Assembly (NCBI GenBank): GCA_038043045.1
Contig: JBBTCX010000310.1
Coordinates: 1-10,945 of the forward strand
DNA from: JBBTCX01 sp038043045
GTDB taxonomy: Bacteria > Planctomycetota > Phycisphaerae > UBA1845
Direction: 5' to 3'
DNA: 10,945 nt
Part shown: positions 1 through 6,388 of the stretch, piece by piece
Layout of the letters: every line of letters begins with the position of its first letter
Position numbering within the stretch: position 1 is the stretch's first letter
The notes under the pieces: generated by a model
What the model was told of the DNA's origin: nothing
Database searches by the model: none
What the model saw: the letters and a program-made list of their open reading frames with translations, nothing else
Made by a program: the position numbers and the translations under genes

Positions 1-1005
1 TTCGAGGCCGCTTACGCTCACCTGCAAGCGAGAGAAAGTTGTGGGTAAACATAAGATGCTTCGCCCCAGCAGAAGCTCATTCACGAACGTGTCTTGGATC
101 AAGGAGCTGATCCACGAAGGCGCCATCTGCGGCATGGAGATCACGGCGCTTTTTCCTCTGGCGATGATGTCCTCTTCGAGGTCGAGGCCGTAGAAACTCT
201 CAAACAAGCCTCCCGTCCCGTAGGTGATGTCCATGAGCCACTGCGTCAAGGAATCAACGTACGGGTTTTTGTCCGCGAAGGTGCTCTTGGGCAGCCGCCG
301 CAAGGCCTCTAACATCAACCGAAAATCCGGAAAAAGCGGCCTCTTAGCACCGGCAGGATTCATCCCCGCGACGAGCCGGCGCATGACATCGGCGAGTGTG
401 ATTCGCGCCGCCTTGAGTCCTGCCCGAGCGCAAAAGGTCTCCGCATAGTGATTGATCCAGAGGTCGGACGGCACACCGACGGGACTCTTGGCACTGAGGC
501 GGAGCGTGCTGTGAACATCAAAATGCAGGCAGTCATCGCCGAGTAGTGCCGTGGGCTTCAGAAAGATCGGCATGCGATCCAGCACCAGAACACTCAGCGG
601 CTGATCGGGGTGATGGCGATTGTACTCCCGCGCCGCCGCCATGAGCCGGGATAGAGTGACTGACTTCCCTGACCCCGTTGTTCCGGCCAGAACGCCGTGG
701 ACGGCGCCCCGAAGAGAGATCCCCACGGGAACCTCGGGGCGGTCCACCAAGTGACCGATGACCAGATCTGGTGGCTCCTCGCCCTCGGGGTAGAGCTCTT
801 CATGGGTCGGCGGTGGAGCGAGGAAGTTCGGCCTCTGTCGCCGCTGTTTGACGTAGGCCTGACACCGATAGAGACAGCATTCTGCCAGCCCATCATCCAT
901 CTCACCGAGTTCAATAAGACGAAGCCAGCTACCCACCTCATCAATGTTGTCAAGGTGATGCTGGCGGATGAGGGCGACAAGCTTGGCGACATTACTGCCC
1001 CGCAT
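1..1005 (-). CDS. FtsK/HerA/VirB4-type P-loop ATPase, 3' end outside window
   Basis: The frame is open from ATG at 1005 to the left edge: 335 codons with no stop, so the C-terminus is missing. A classic Walker A, GTTGSGKS, lies at residues 108-115, preceded by a strand of the type GAVHGVLAG. A hydrophobic strand SVLVLD follows at 138-143, as in FtsK/HerA/VirB4 and coupling-protein ATPases, which pump DNA or protein through membrane-linked hexamers. The first 80 residues are an unassigned N-terminal domain. A second strand (SAVISMPQM, 286-294) also fits the HerA/DUF87 pattern. The Walker B is not seen and should lie to the left. The start is 2 bases after the stop of the zinc-protein gene, so this is the last visible gene of a four-gene operon. 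The final 20 or so codons look poor in this frame, and another frame reads better (see findings). Seen: motif and open frame. Inferred: translocase-type role. The exact subfamily is unknown. Confidence 0.85.
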   Translation of the reverse strand, partial: MRGSNVAKLVALIRQHHLDNIDEVGSWLRLIELGEMDDGLAECCLYRCQAYVKQRRQRPNFLAPPPTHEELYPEGEEPPDLVIGHLVDRPEVPVGISLRGAVHGVLAGTTGSGKSVTLSRLMAAAREYNRHHPDQPLSVLVLDRMPIFLKPTALLGDDCLHFDVHSTLRLSAKSPVGVPSDLWINHYAETFCARAGLKAARITLADVMRRLVAGMNPAGAKRPLFPDFRLMLEALRRLPKSTFADKNPYVDSLTQWLMDITYGTGGLFESFYGLDLEEDIIARGKSAVISMPQMAPSWISSLIQDTFVNELLLGRSILCLPTTFSRLQVSVSGLE

Positions 1006-1007
1006 CG

Positions 1008-1454
1008 TCACGGCTCACGTTTGAGGAAGATCTGCCTCAGGACACTACGAAGTCGCGAACGCCGGTAACACGGGAGGCACCGCGACCGGTGGTCTCGGCA
1101 GCGAACGGTGTGTCCCGGACAAAGAAACTCCCCACAGCCATGACAATGGGCGCCTGCCTCGGTGCTGCACAGTCCGTGGGAGGGAATACGCGAATTGAGC
1201 AGAGAAGTCTTGGGCGCCCGGCACCGCTGACACACGCTGACGAGCATGGCCGGATCATGGCCTGCACTCATGACGGGGTTGTAAACGGCGCCGCACACGA
1301 GCTGAATGTTTTCGTTGAGGCGGCGTTTGGTGATTCCACCGTCGGGCTCAAAGATGGTTACGTCCCTCGAATCAATCGAAAGTATGATCTCGCCGTGCAC
1401 GCCGCGAATGACGGAACGCATCCGGCGCCGAACATTGCCTTGTGGATTGGCCAT
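1008..1454 (-). CDS. Cys/His-rich probable zinc-binding protein (148 aa)
   Basis: I do not recognise the family. ATG at 1454 is chosen over the longer frame (start at 1532) because it lies 10 bases after the upstream stop, with an AAGG-like site before it. Residues 1-60 are basic, then beta-rich. Residues 75-129 carry pairs of metal ligands: C75/C78, C104/C107, C112/H115, C119/H122 and C126/C129, plus lone C54 and C96. This evenly spaced C2-C2-CH-CH-C2 pattern looks like a treble-clef or cross-braced (RING/B-box-like) zinc fold binding two or three zincs. The tail is Arg-rich. Its position directly before the translocase-type ATPase suggests a partner, perhaps one that binds nucleic acid or protein for that ATPase. 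The zinc pattern is seen; the fold and role are inferred. Confidence 0.75.
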   Translation of the reverse strand: MANPQGNVRRRMRSVIRGVHGEIILSIDSRDVTIFEPDGGITKRRLNENIQLVCGAVYNPVMSAGHDPAMLVSVCQRCRAPKTSLLNSRIPSHGLCSTEAGAHCHGCGEFLCPGHTVRCRDHRSRCLPCYRRSRLRSVLRQIFLKREP

Positions 1455-1464
1455 AGGAACGCCT

Positions 1465-1677
1465 TCAGATACCTGTTGCCTCTCGAATCTGTTGGATCGC
1501 CCACCAGATGGCGGCCAACACAATGAAGGCACCTGCGATTGTGGTGACGGCCAGGATTCCCCAGCCCAAGATCTGGATGAACGACCAGACCCAGAGCCCG
1601 ACTGCTGAGGCGATCCGCCTCGGCCGGATATTCTCTTGGTCCAGGGAAAGCTGCTGTTGCTGCTGATTGCCGCTCAT
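1465..1677 (-). CDS. Small single-pass membrane protein (70 aa)
   Basis: ATG at 1677 overlaps the stop of the upstream 119-aa gene by 4 bases (ATGA), a sign of translational coupling. The N-terminus is polar with a run of glutamines (residues 5-9), then a basic patch (RPRR, about 18-21). One or two hydrophobic stretches follow at about 26-62, with many Trp, Ile, Leu and Ala. The end is short and polar. No signal-peptidase site is evident. The likely topology is a short cytoplasmic N-terminus and a membrane anchor. Family unknown. Lying between a soluble protein and a zinc protein/ATPase pair, it could anchor that ATPase at the membrane; this is inferred from position only. Confidence 0.75.
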   Translation of the reverse strand: MSGNQQQQQLSLDQENIRPRRIASAVGLWVWSFIQILGWGILAVTTIAGAFIVLAAIWWAIQQIREATGI

Positions 1678-2033
1678 GGACTCTCCTCTTCAGTGACGTT
1701 TCTGAAGCCTCTGACCGAGGGAGATCCTGCGGTGCCCTCAAACCGCACGGATATGATCCTTTCCCTCGCGTCTTCGGGCCGGATCTCCGTGCGCACCGCC
1801 ACCGGAAACCCGCACGCACGCAAGAATTCCGCGGTGAGTCCATAGGGCCGCACCGGCAGGCGGAGCTCCACCCGGTGGCATCGCCCTTCGTGCCCACCTT
1901 CGATGTGCTGGAGCCCCACGATGAGTTTCCCTTCGCGCTTGAGCACCTCGATGCCGGTGACACGTACTGAATACCACGCATCGGACTTTAGCGGCGCGTT
2001 GTCTTCCACGATGAGAGTGATTCGTCGGGCCAT
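1674..2033 (-). CDS. Soluble beta-rich protein (119 aa), possible DUF669/OB-fold-like
   Basis: This is the first gene of the leftward operon. ATG at 2033 has a strong site (GGAAGGA) about 9 bases upstream. The sequence alternates beta strands with polar turns: an N-terminal stretch with a DNAPLKSDAWY motif, a GKLIVGLQHIEGGHEGR stretch (residues 35-51), a strand VELRLPV, then a helix with FLRACGFPV. That order (strand, KGR-type turn, strand, helix ending in a Gly-Phe) is reminiscent of the DUF669 family of phage and island single-strand-DNA-associated proteins. This is a resemblance by eye only. It overlaps the next gene by 4 bases. No membrane segment and no catalytic motif is visible. Confidence 0.7.
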   Translation of the reverse strand: MARRITLIVEDNAPLKSDAWYSVRVTGIEVLKREGKLIVGLQHIEGGHEGRCHRVELRLPVRPYGLTAEFLRACGFPVAVRTEIRPEDARERIISVRFEGTAGSPSVRGFRNVTEEESP

Positions 2034-2086
2034 TGGGCTTTCCTTCCAAAACCGATTGCGGTCAGGTTCCAGGTCGTAGTATCGGG

Positions 2087-2148
2087 CGCGTGGTCAGAAA
2101 CCGGCTGACTTCCGAGAAACTTCTCGATGACGGACGTTCGACCACGCG
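2087..2148. repeat. Nested inverted repeat, possible operator or cruciform
   Basis: The outer arms CGCGTGGTC (2087-2095) and GACCACGCG (2140-2148) are perfect 9-bp inverted repeats. Almost at their centre lies CGAGAAACTTCTCG (2113-2126), with perfect 6-bp arms and a 2-base middle. The two are concentric to within about 2 bases. The DNA between shows only partial complementarity. It lies 54 bases upstream of the leftward start codon, so it could be an operator, an RNA leader hairpin or a cruciform site. Confidence 0.55.
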
Positions 2149-2256
2149 TAGGAAAAAATCACTTTGGCGCAATCGCACGGTCAGCGTGCATCTTTCTAGA
2201 TGGAATACCCTCCACGATTGGTGATCCAAAAAAGTAAAGCGTGGCGCGATAGGGCG

Positions 2257-2403
2257 CGCTAGTGTAGTGTCTCTGAATTGGGCATGGTTATCAAAATCCG
2301 AGCCGCGACCGTGAGGGAGCGGTTGCCCGACGACCTGCGGGGCCAAACGGCCAATGCGTGCGGTTCGGATAATATTGCATCAGGTTGATACACTACACTA
2401 GCG
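2257..2403. mobile_element. MITE-like element with 14-bp terminal inverted repeats
   Basis: CGCTAGTGTAGTGT at 2257-2270 is matched by its exact reverse complement at 2390-2403. The 147-bp interval codes for no transposase. If the ends are trimmed to GTGTAGTGT...ACACTACAC they are flanked by TA on both sides, as expected for a TA-targeting family (IS630/Tc1-mariner type) and its non-autonomous derivatives. The middle carries the REP-like palindrome described separately. The right end falls only 31 bases before the start of the rightward operon, so insertion may have affected its promoter. Repeat structure is seen; the IS630 link is inferred. Confidence 0.6.
2303..2322. repeat. REP-like palindrome (PLPHGRGSD-type)
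   Basis: The 20-base core folds as CCGC/GCGG, two G-A mismatches, then CC/GG around a GTGA loop. Translated on the minus strand it gives the peptide PLPHGRGSD, which I recall as a frequent spurious peptide from intergenic repeats of planctomycetes and relatives. It supports the host assignment and marks the surrounding 147 bp as a repeat rather than a gene. Confidence 0.55.
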
Positions 2404-2433
2404 AATCACGGATCGACTTAAAGAGTGAGGCTT

Positions 2434-2745
2434 ATGAATACTGCCATGAACCAACAAAACACGCAGCTAGTTCCGGTGCAACATTCCGGCCCCAGCAGCC
2501 AGCCTCCTATGCCCGTTCGACGTCGACGGTGGTTCTTTCGGTGGGAATTCGTCTGCGTGCCGCTCGGCCTCCTTTTCGCCGCGTGGCTCATTCAAAACGT
2601 GCCCGGGCCGACGTTTAGCTGGGACCACGTGATGGAAGGACTCGGCGTGTCACGCCGGAACGAAAAGGCCTACACCCAGCTCGCCGTAATGGGCCTTGTG
2701 CTGATCGCCCTCGTGTACGTCTTGAAAGTCTTTCGGTCAAAGTGA
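2434..2745 (+). CDS. Small two-segment membrane protein (103 aa)
   Basis: This is the first gene of the rightward operon. The start is taken as ATG at 2434, with AGTGAGG just upstream (spacing short, 3 bases); ATG at 2446 is an alternative. The first 28 residues are polar and rich in Gln, Pro and Ser, then comes an RRRR patch (29-32). Hydrophobic segments follow at about 36-55 and 81-99, separated by a 25-residue polar loop containing GLGVSRRNEK. The arginines before segment 1 favour a cytoplasmic N-terminus, with the loop outside the membrane. Family not recognised. The stop is 12 bases before the GrpE-like start, so it is co-transcribed with the chaperone genes and may be their membrane anchor (inference). 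Confidence 0.7.
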   Translation: MNTAMNQQNTQLVPVQHSGPSSQPPMPVRRRRWFFRWEFVCVPLGLLFAAWLIQNVPGPTFSWDHVMEGLGVSRRNEKAYTQLAVMGLVLIALVYVLKVFRSK

Positions 2746-2756
2746 AAGGAACATTC

Positions 2757-3461
2757 ATGGAGAACCACGGAACCGGACAAAGAGAAACTGATCTCTTCGA
2801 CGAGCCAGCAATCGCTGATCCAACAAACGGTAGATCATCAGATGCCGCCGCAGGACGCAACAAACTAGACGATGCACCGGACACAATCGCAACGGCAGCC
2901 CTGGTCATGGCGCGGGCTGTCGAGCAGCAATTTGCGGCTCTCACTAATGTGCTTCAGCAAGTCGGCAGTGAGCTGCAGAGTCTTCGGCAGGCGCCCACAC
3001 CTCGTCCCGGCGATGCCGTTCACGCCGACGTGTCCGAACGCTACCGCGAATTGTGCGAGCAATTTCATGAGCGGGAAGTGCTGCTGCCTATTCTTCGAAC
3101 TCTGATTGTCATCATAGACCGCTGCCTGGAGCAAGAATCGCAGCTTCAACAGGCCATTGATCGCCGGATCGCGGCAGGGGCCGATGCGGCGATCATCAAA
3201 GCCTTGCGCCAGCGCAAGGCGATGCGAACTGCAGATCGAACAGACATCGAAAACGTGCTGCGCGCCTTCGGTGTCGATCCATTCCAGAGTCCAGACTCGA
3301 CGTTTGATCGCAGCCTGCAGACCGCCGTCGGGCGGATTCCCTGCCGGGATGGTCAGGTTCCCGGCCAAGTCGCCAACCGGCTCCGTCTCGGCTACCGCCG
3401 GGGGGCGCGGATTGTTCGACCGGAGTGTGTCGAGGTGTTTGTCAAACCGTCGGATTCTTAA
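2757..3461 (+). CDS. GrpE-like nucleotide exchange factor (234 aa)
   Basis: GrpE proteins release ADP from Hsp70 and so reset its cycle. ATG at 2757 is preferred (AAAGGA, 6 bases upstream) over GTG at 2742, which would overlap the previous stop. Residues 1-45 are polar and disordered-looking. Residues 46-160 are helical with regular hydrophobic spacing, matching the long GrpE dimer helices. Residues 164-230 match the GrpE beta domain: VLRAFGVDPF, then FDRSLQTAVGRI, PGQVANRLRLGYRRG and IVRPECVEVFVKP, equivalent to the family's AVG..., GYR.G.R..RPA.V.V signature. At 234 aa it is longer than E. coli GrpE (about 197 aa), mostly at the N-terminus. The Hsp70 gene starts 14 bases downstream with its own AAAGGAG, so the pair is a dedicated chaperone couple. 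The match is by eye but clear. Confidence 0.82.
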   Translation: MENHGTGQRETDLFDEPAIADPTNGRSSDAAAGRNKLDDAPDTIATAALVMARAVEQQFAALTNVLQQVGSELQSLRQAPTPRPGDAVHADVSERYRELCEQFHEREVLLPILRTLIVIIDRCLEQESQLQQAIDRRIAAGADAAIIKALRQRKAMRTADRTDIENVLRAFGVDPFQSPDSTFDRSLQTAVGRIPCRDGQVPGQVANRLRLGYRRGARIVRPECVEVFVKPSDS

Positions 3462-3475
3462 CGAAAGGAGAGATC

Positions 3476-4987
3476 ATGCCAGGGGCTGATTTAGGACACA
3501 AACGAACCAAGGCTGCATACGGCGACACTTCGAACAAGCCTGTTGCCGTTTCCAATGCGAGGGGGGAGCTTTGGACCCCAACCGAAGTTTATTACCAAGA
3601 CGGAGGACCGCCGCTGGTCGGGCAGGACGCACACGAACAGGGTTTTCTCGATCCGGGCAACTTGGCCAGAGAGTTCAAGCTCAAGCTAGGTTCCAACGAG
3701 AACATCCTGGCCAACGGACGATCGGTCACCGCCACGGACGCGGCCGCTGTTGTCCTGGCCAAGATCAAGGAGGACCTCGAGCGCGCCCTAAACCGGGAGG
3801 TCAAACAGATCGTGATCACCGTCCCGGCCAATTTCCGGGACGACAAGAAACAGGCTCTGATCGATGCCTGCCACCAAGCGGGGCTCGAGCCCATACTGTT
3901 GCTCCCCGAGCCCACGGCCGCAGGGTATGCCTATGCCGTGAACAACCTCGGGCATCGAATCTCGATCCTCGTCTTTGACTTCGGCGGTGGCACGTTTGAT
4001 GCCTCGGTGTTGATGGTCGAAGGACACCAGATCACCGTGTTGGCCACCGAGGGTGTTTCCAAGCTCGGCGGTTCGGACGTCAACCAACGCCTTGGAGAGC
4101 TGGTTCTTAGGCAAGTGGACAAGGACTTCGGGGGAAGACCCGATCCCGCAAAAGAGCCCTTGTTTTACCTCGAGATGGACAACCGTGTGGAGCAGGCCAA
4201 GGCCTCGCTGGGCGCGCGCCCGGAGGTGCCCATCGTGGTCTCGTACAAAGGCAAACAGACCGTCGTGAAAATCAAGCGCGAAGACTTTCACCGCGCCATT
4301 GACCCCCTTGTTCGTCAATCCCTTGACGCCGTTGACCGTGTCGTGGCCGCTGCAGGGATTACCTATGGCTCGGTGGATCGTTTGCTCATGGTGGGAGGCA
4401 CTTCCCGGATCCCTTACATCCAGGAATGCCTCGCCAACCACACCGGCTTGGTGCCGCGCACCGACGTGGACCCGGATAAGGCCGTGGTTTACGGCGCTGC
4501 CCTCGCCTACGTTGATGAGCAAGCCAAACGCGGCCAAACCACCTTTGTTCACGGCAAAGTCATTCCGCCTCCCGATGTTTTCAGGCGCGACGTGACTGCC
4601 CACGCCGTGGGTTGCTGTGTCCTCAATGAGCGGGGCGCCAACCAGCGGCTGACCAATGCGGTCATCATTCCGAAGAATACCCCTATTCCTTGTCAACGCG
4701 TCGAAAACTTCATGCTCGTCCACGACGACCAGACGGAAGCTCTCATTGAGATCCTCCAGGGAGAGCCGGATGCCGACCGGGACCAGTGCCTGCTCATCGG
4801 AGAGTTCACACTGCGCGGCCTCCCCAAGGAAGCGATCCGCACGCCTCGCCTTGAAGTCAAATACGTTATCGATGCAAACGGCATGGTCACCGCTACTGCA
4901 ACGGACAAGATCAGTGGCCAAACGCAGACCGTGACCGTGGATTACAAGAAAGGCATCAAGCCCAAAGACAAGCCGGCCGCCGCGTAG
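3476..4987 (+). CDS. DnaK-like Hsp70 lacking the C-terminal lid (503 aa)
   Basis: This is an ATP-driven chaperone of the Hsp70 family. ATG at 3476 follows AAAGGAG at the usual distance; upstream in-frame starts overlap the GrpE gene. The nucleotide-binding domain (1-345) keeps D5 (in ADLG), K68 (equivalent to DnaK Lys70), E145 (EPTAAGYAYA, DnaK Glu171), FDFGGGTFD 167-175 including T173 (DnaK Thr199), and MVGGTSRIP 305-313. The first phosphate loop reads DLGHKRTK instead of DLGTTNS. The linker region has VFRRDVTAHAVG (368-379) in place of the hydrophobic VLLLDV type. The substrate-binding beta domain (about 395-490) is intact: IIPKNTPIP, LIEILQGE, LIGEFTLRGLP, VIDANGMVTATATDK. It then ends with a Lys/Pro tail, so the helical lid of about 130 residues is missing; DnaK has about 638 residues. 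It is the third gene of the operon, between GrpE-like and VWA genes. Family assignment is firm; the client is unknown. Confidence 0.93.
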   Translation: MPGADLGHKRTKAAYGDTSNKPVAVSNARGELWTPTEVYYQDGGPPLVGQDAHEQGFLDPGNLAREFKLKLGSNENILANGRSVTATDAAAVVLAKIKEDLERALNREVKQIVITVPANFRDDKKQALIDACHQAGLEPILLLPEPTAAGYAYAVNNLGHRISILVFDFGGGTFDASVLMVEGHQITVLATEGVSKLGGSDVNQRLGELVLRQVDKDFGGRPDPAKEPLFYLEMDNRVEQAKASLGARPEVPIVVSYKGKQTVVKIKREDFHRAIDPLVRQSLDAVDRVVAAAGITYGSVDRLLMVGGTSRIPYIQECLANHTGLVPRTDVDPDKAVVYGAALAYVDEQAKRGQTTFVHGKVIPPPDVFRRDVTAHAVGCCVLNERGANQRLTNAVIIPKNTPIPCQRVENFMLVHDDQTEALIEILQGEPDADRDQCLLIGEFTLRGLPKEAIRTPRLEVKYVIDANGMVTATATDKISGQTQTVTVDYKKGIKPKDKPAAA

Positions 4988-5030
4988 GACCGCGTTCGGC
5001 ATCTTTTCGGAAAGGAGGAACAATCAATCT

Positions 5031-5759
5031 ATGGCTCAGAACAATCTTCTACGCGCCGGGCCTGCGGTCTCGGCAAATGTCTCTCAAAATCCATTGCGGC
5101 GCGCATGGAATCGCTGGATCCAGTGCGTCAATGGCGGTCAGAGCCAATCCGGCGGTGCATCAGCTGCGGGACCGGCACCCGTTCAGGGTGGTCGGGATTG
5201 TTGTCTGGTTCTCGATTCATCCCCCTCGATGGATGAGAAAGATTGGAAACCCAGCCGACTTGCGGGCGCCAAGGCCGCGGCGCTGGAGTTCATCGACCGT
5301 CTGGCGAAGGAGGAACCCGGCGCCCGCGTGGCGGTCATCTTTTACAGTGGGCGGGCCTATTTGAGTTGCCCTCTCACGGCTGTCGACCAGACGGATCGTC
5401 TGAAAAAGGCGATCGACAAGTCTCGGCGCAACTGGATCGGTGGAACGTCCATCAGCGCCGCCTTGATGGCCGCGGCTCAGCAGTTCTGCGAACCGAACCG
5501 AATCTGGCAGGTCGTCTTGCTGACCGACGGTCATCACAACATCGGCCAATGCCCCAAGAGCGTCGTCGGCACGCTTCAGAGCCGGGCGGTTATCGAATGC
5601 GTCGGAATCGGCGGAAATGCGAAGGACGTCGACGAAGATCTGCTTCGCTTTCTGGCGACCTCGTACCCGGACGGCCGGAAGCGTTATCGCTGGATCGGGC
5701 AGCCCGAAGTGCTGAAACTACATTTTCGCGAGCTCGCCGGGAGGATCACACGGGTATGA
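5031..5759 (+). CDS. VWA-domain protein with complete MIDAS (242 aa)
   Basis: The von Willebrand factor A fold covers about residues 55-215. All metal-site elements are visible: D62-S64-S66 in LDSSPSM, T139 in GGTSIS, and D166 in LLTDGHHN. VWA proteins of this kind bind partner proteins through a Mg2+-dependent site and often act as adaptors for ATPases or chaperones. Residues 1-54 are a polar linker rich in Gly, Ser, Ala and Gln; residues 215-242 form a short basic tail. There is no signal peptide or membrane segment, so it is probably cytosolic. AGGAGG lies 12 bases before ATG 5031, rather far but the best site. The stop overlaps the next start by 4 bases. Its place right after Hsp70 suggests that the chaperone and the VWA protein work on the same client (inference). 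Confidence 0.9.
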   Translation: MAQNNLLRAGPAVSANVSQNPLRRAWNRWIQCVNGGQSQSGGASAAGPAPVQGGRDCCLVLDSSPSMDEKDWKPSRLAGAKAAALEFIDRLAKEEPGARVAVIFYSGRAYLSCPLTAVDQTDRLKKAIDKSRRNWIGGTSISAALMAAAQQFCEPNRIWQVVLLTDGHHNIGQCPKSVVGTLQSRAVIECVGIGGNAKDVDEDLLRFLATSYPDGRKRYRWIGQPEVLKLHFRELAGRITRV

Positions 5760-6022
5760 TCGGTATCCCTGGATCATCACTTGTTGGCGATATTCTTATT
5801 GTCGTCGCCGTCGTTGTCGGTGTCATGATCCTGATCGGCATTCTTTGTGCCATCATGGATGGGTTGTCTTCGAGGCGAAACCCCACAAGATCAGAGTCCG
5901 TCTCCCCAATTTGGCCGAGCAGCGATTCGTACGGGACACCCATCTCGCCGCCGATCAAGACCGGGGAATCGAACCGAGAACTCTCCCGAGTATCGGCGCA
6001 GGAGGGGAGAATCCAACGGTGA
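5756..6022 (+). CDS. Small single-pass membrane protein (88 aa)
   Basis: ATG at 5756 overlaps the VWA stop (ATGA), so translation is probably coupled. Residues 10-34 form one strong hydrophobic segment (DILIVVAVVVGVMILIGILCAIM). The rest is a polar tail rich in Ser, Pro and Arg with no recognisable domain, probably disordered and cytoplasmic given the SSRR just after the segment. Family not recognised. Coupling to the VWA gene suggests a stoichiometric membrane partner (inference). Confidence 0.65.
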   Translation: MIGIPGSSLVGDILIVVAVVVGVMILIGILCAIMDGLSSRRNPTRSESVSPIWPSSDSYGTPISPPIKTGESNRELSRVSAQEGRIQR

Positions 6023-6066
6023 ATCGTACATCGAAAGATGCGGCCGTCCGAACGGGAGTAATAACC

Positions 6067-6388
6067 ATGACCACCGAGAGTGAGCGCCCGCACCATGAAA
6101 TCTCCGCGCCGCCGATCTATGCCGCGATCTGGCGCACGACGATCATGCACAACGGCCGCAGGATCGTCGAGTTTAGCACTCGCGTGCAGAAACGGTATCG
6201 CGACCAGCGCTCGGGAGAGTGGAAAACCACAAATTTTTTTCCGCGCCTTCGACCTTCCGAAGTTGGCCCTCGTGGCAGCCCGGGCTTACGAGTACGTCAC
6301 CCTGCGCGAATCTGAAGGAGGTCGTGAACGCGGAGAGGTTGAACACGGCGCGCCGACGTCCGCGAACAGTGGAAAGGGCTATCTGTGA
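6067..6388 (+). pseudogene. Short planctomycete-type hypothetical gene, frameshifted at a T run (about 106 aa restored)
   Basis: ATG at 6067 (GGGAG about 8 bases upstream) opens a frame with IYAAIWRTTIMHNGRRIVEF (residues 17-36) and RYRDQRSGEWKTTNFF (43-58). The frame then turns into an unrelated Pro/Arg-rich tail. The natural continuation, RAFDLPKLALVAARAYEYV, is in the +1 frame and joins exactly at the seven-T run 6234-6240; six T would restore one 106-codon frame ending at 6388. The pattern (AxIWR, RYRD.G.WKTT.F, DL..LALVA..AYEYV) resembles a small hypothetical family I recall from planctomycetes. The restored stop overlaps the next gene's GTG by 4 bases, as elsewhere in this operon, which supports the restored frame. 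It may be a true mutation, RNA polymerase slippage, or a sequencing error. Function unknown. Confidence 0.7.

Larger units (their letters stand above)
2034..2433. promoter_or_regulatory. Divergent intergenic region between the two operons
   Basis: These 400 bases separate two operons transcribed away from each other, so promoters for both should lie here. No convincing sigma70 -35/-10 pair stands out. A GATAATATT stretch near 2368-2376 is the best AT-rich candidate for the rightward operon. The region holds a nested inverted repeat (2087-2148) near the leftward gene and a 147-bp MITE-like element (2257-2403) near the rightward gene. No credible gene lies in it; the open frames here are translations of the repeat. 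Confidence 0.6.

Noticed and set aside
594..610. HPD tripeptide in the ATPase (residues 132-134) and another in the AAA+-like ATPase (118-120) as possible J-domain motifs
   Set aside because: Neither sits between two J-domain helices; both are in P-loop ATPase domains. No J-protein is visible in the window.
697..1068. 123-codon plus-strand frame over the Walker A region
   Set aside because: The minus strand carries GTTGSGKS in a 335-codon open frame contiguous with its operon; the plus frame has no domain.
1358..1981. 207-codon minus-strand frame across three small genes
   Set aside because: It runs out of frame through the 119-aa, 70-aa and 148-aa genes, which have good starts and 4- to 10-base junctions; the long frame is rich in Arg, Ser and Cys without pattern.
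2062..2346. 94-codon minus-strand frame in the divergent intergenic region
   Set aside because: It translates the MITE/REP-like repeat (PLPHGRGSD peptide) and the inverted repeat region, a known kind of spurious gene.
3788..5023. 411-codon open frame on the minus strand opposite the Hsp70 gene
   Set aside because: It is a shadow frame of a GC-rich gene. The plus strand has an unmistakable Hsp70 with ribosome site, and the minus translation shows no domain.
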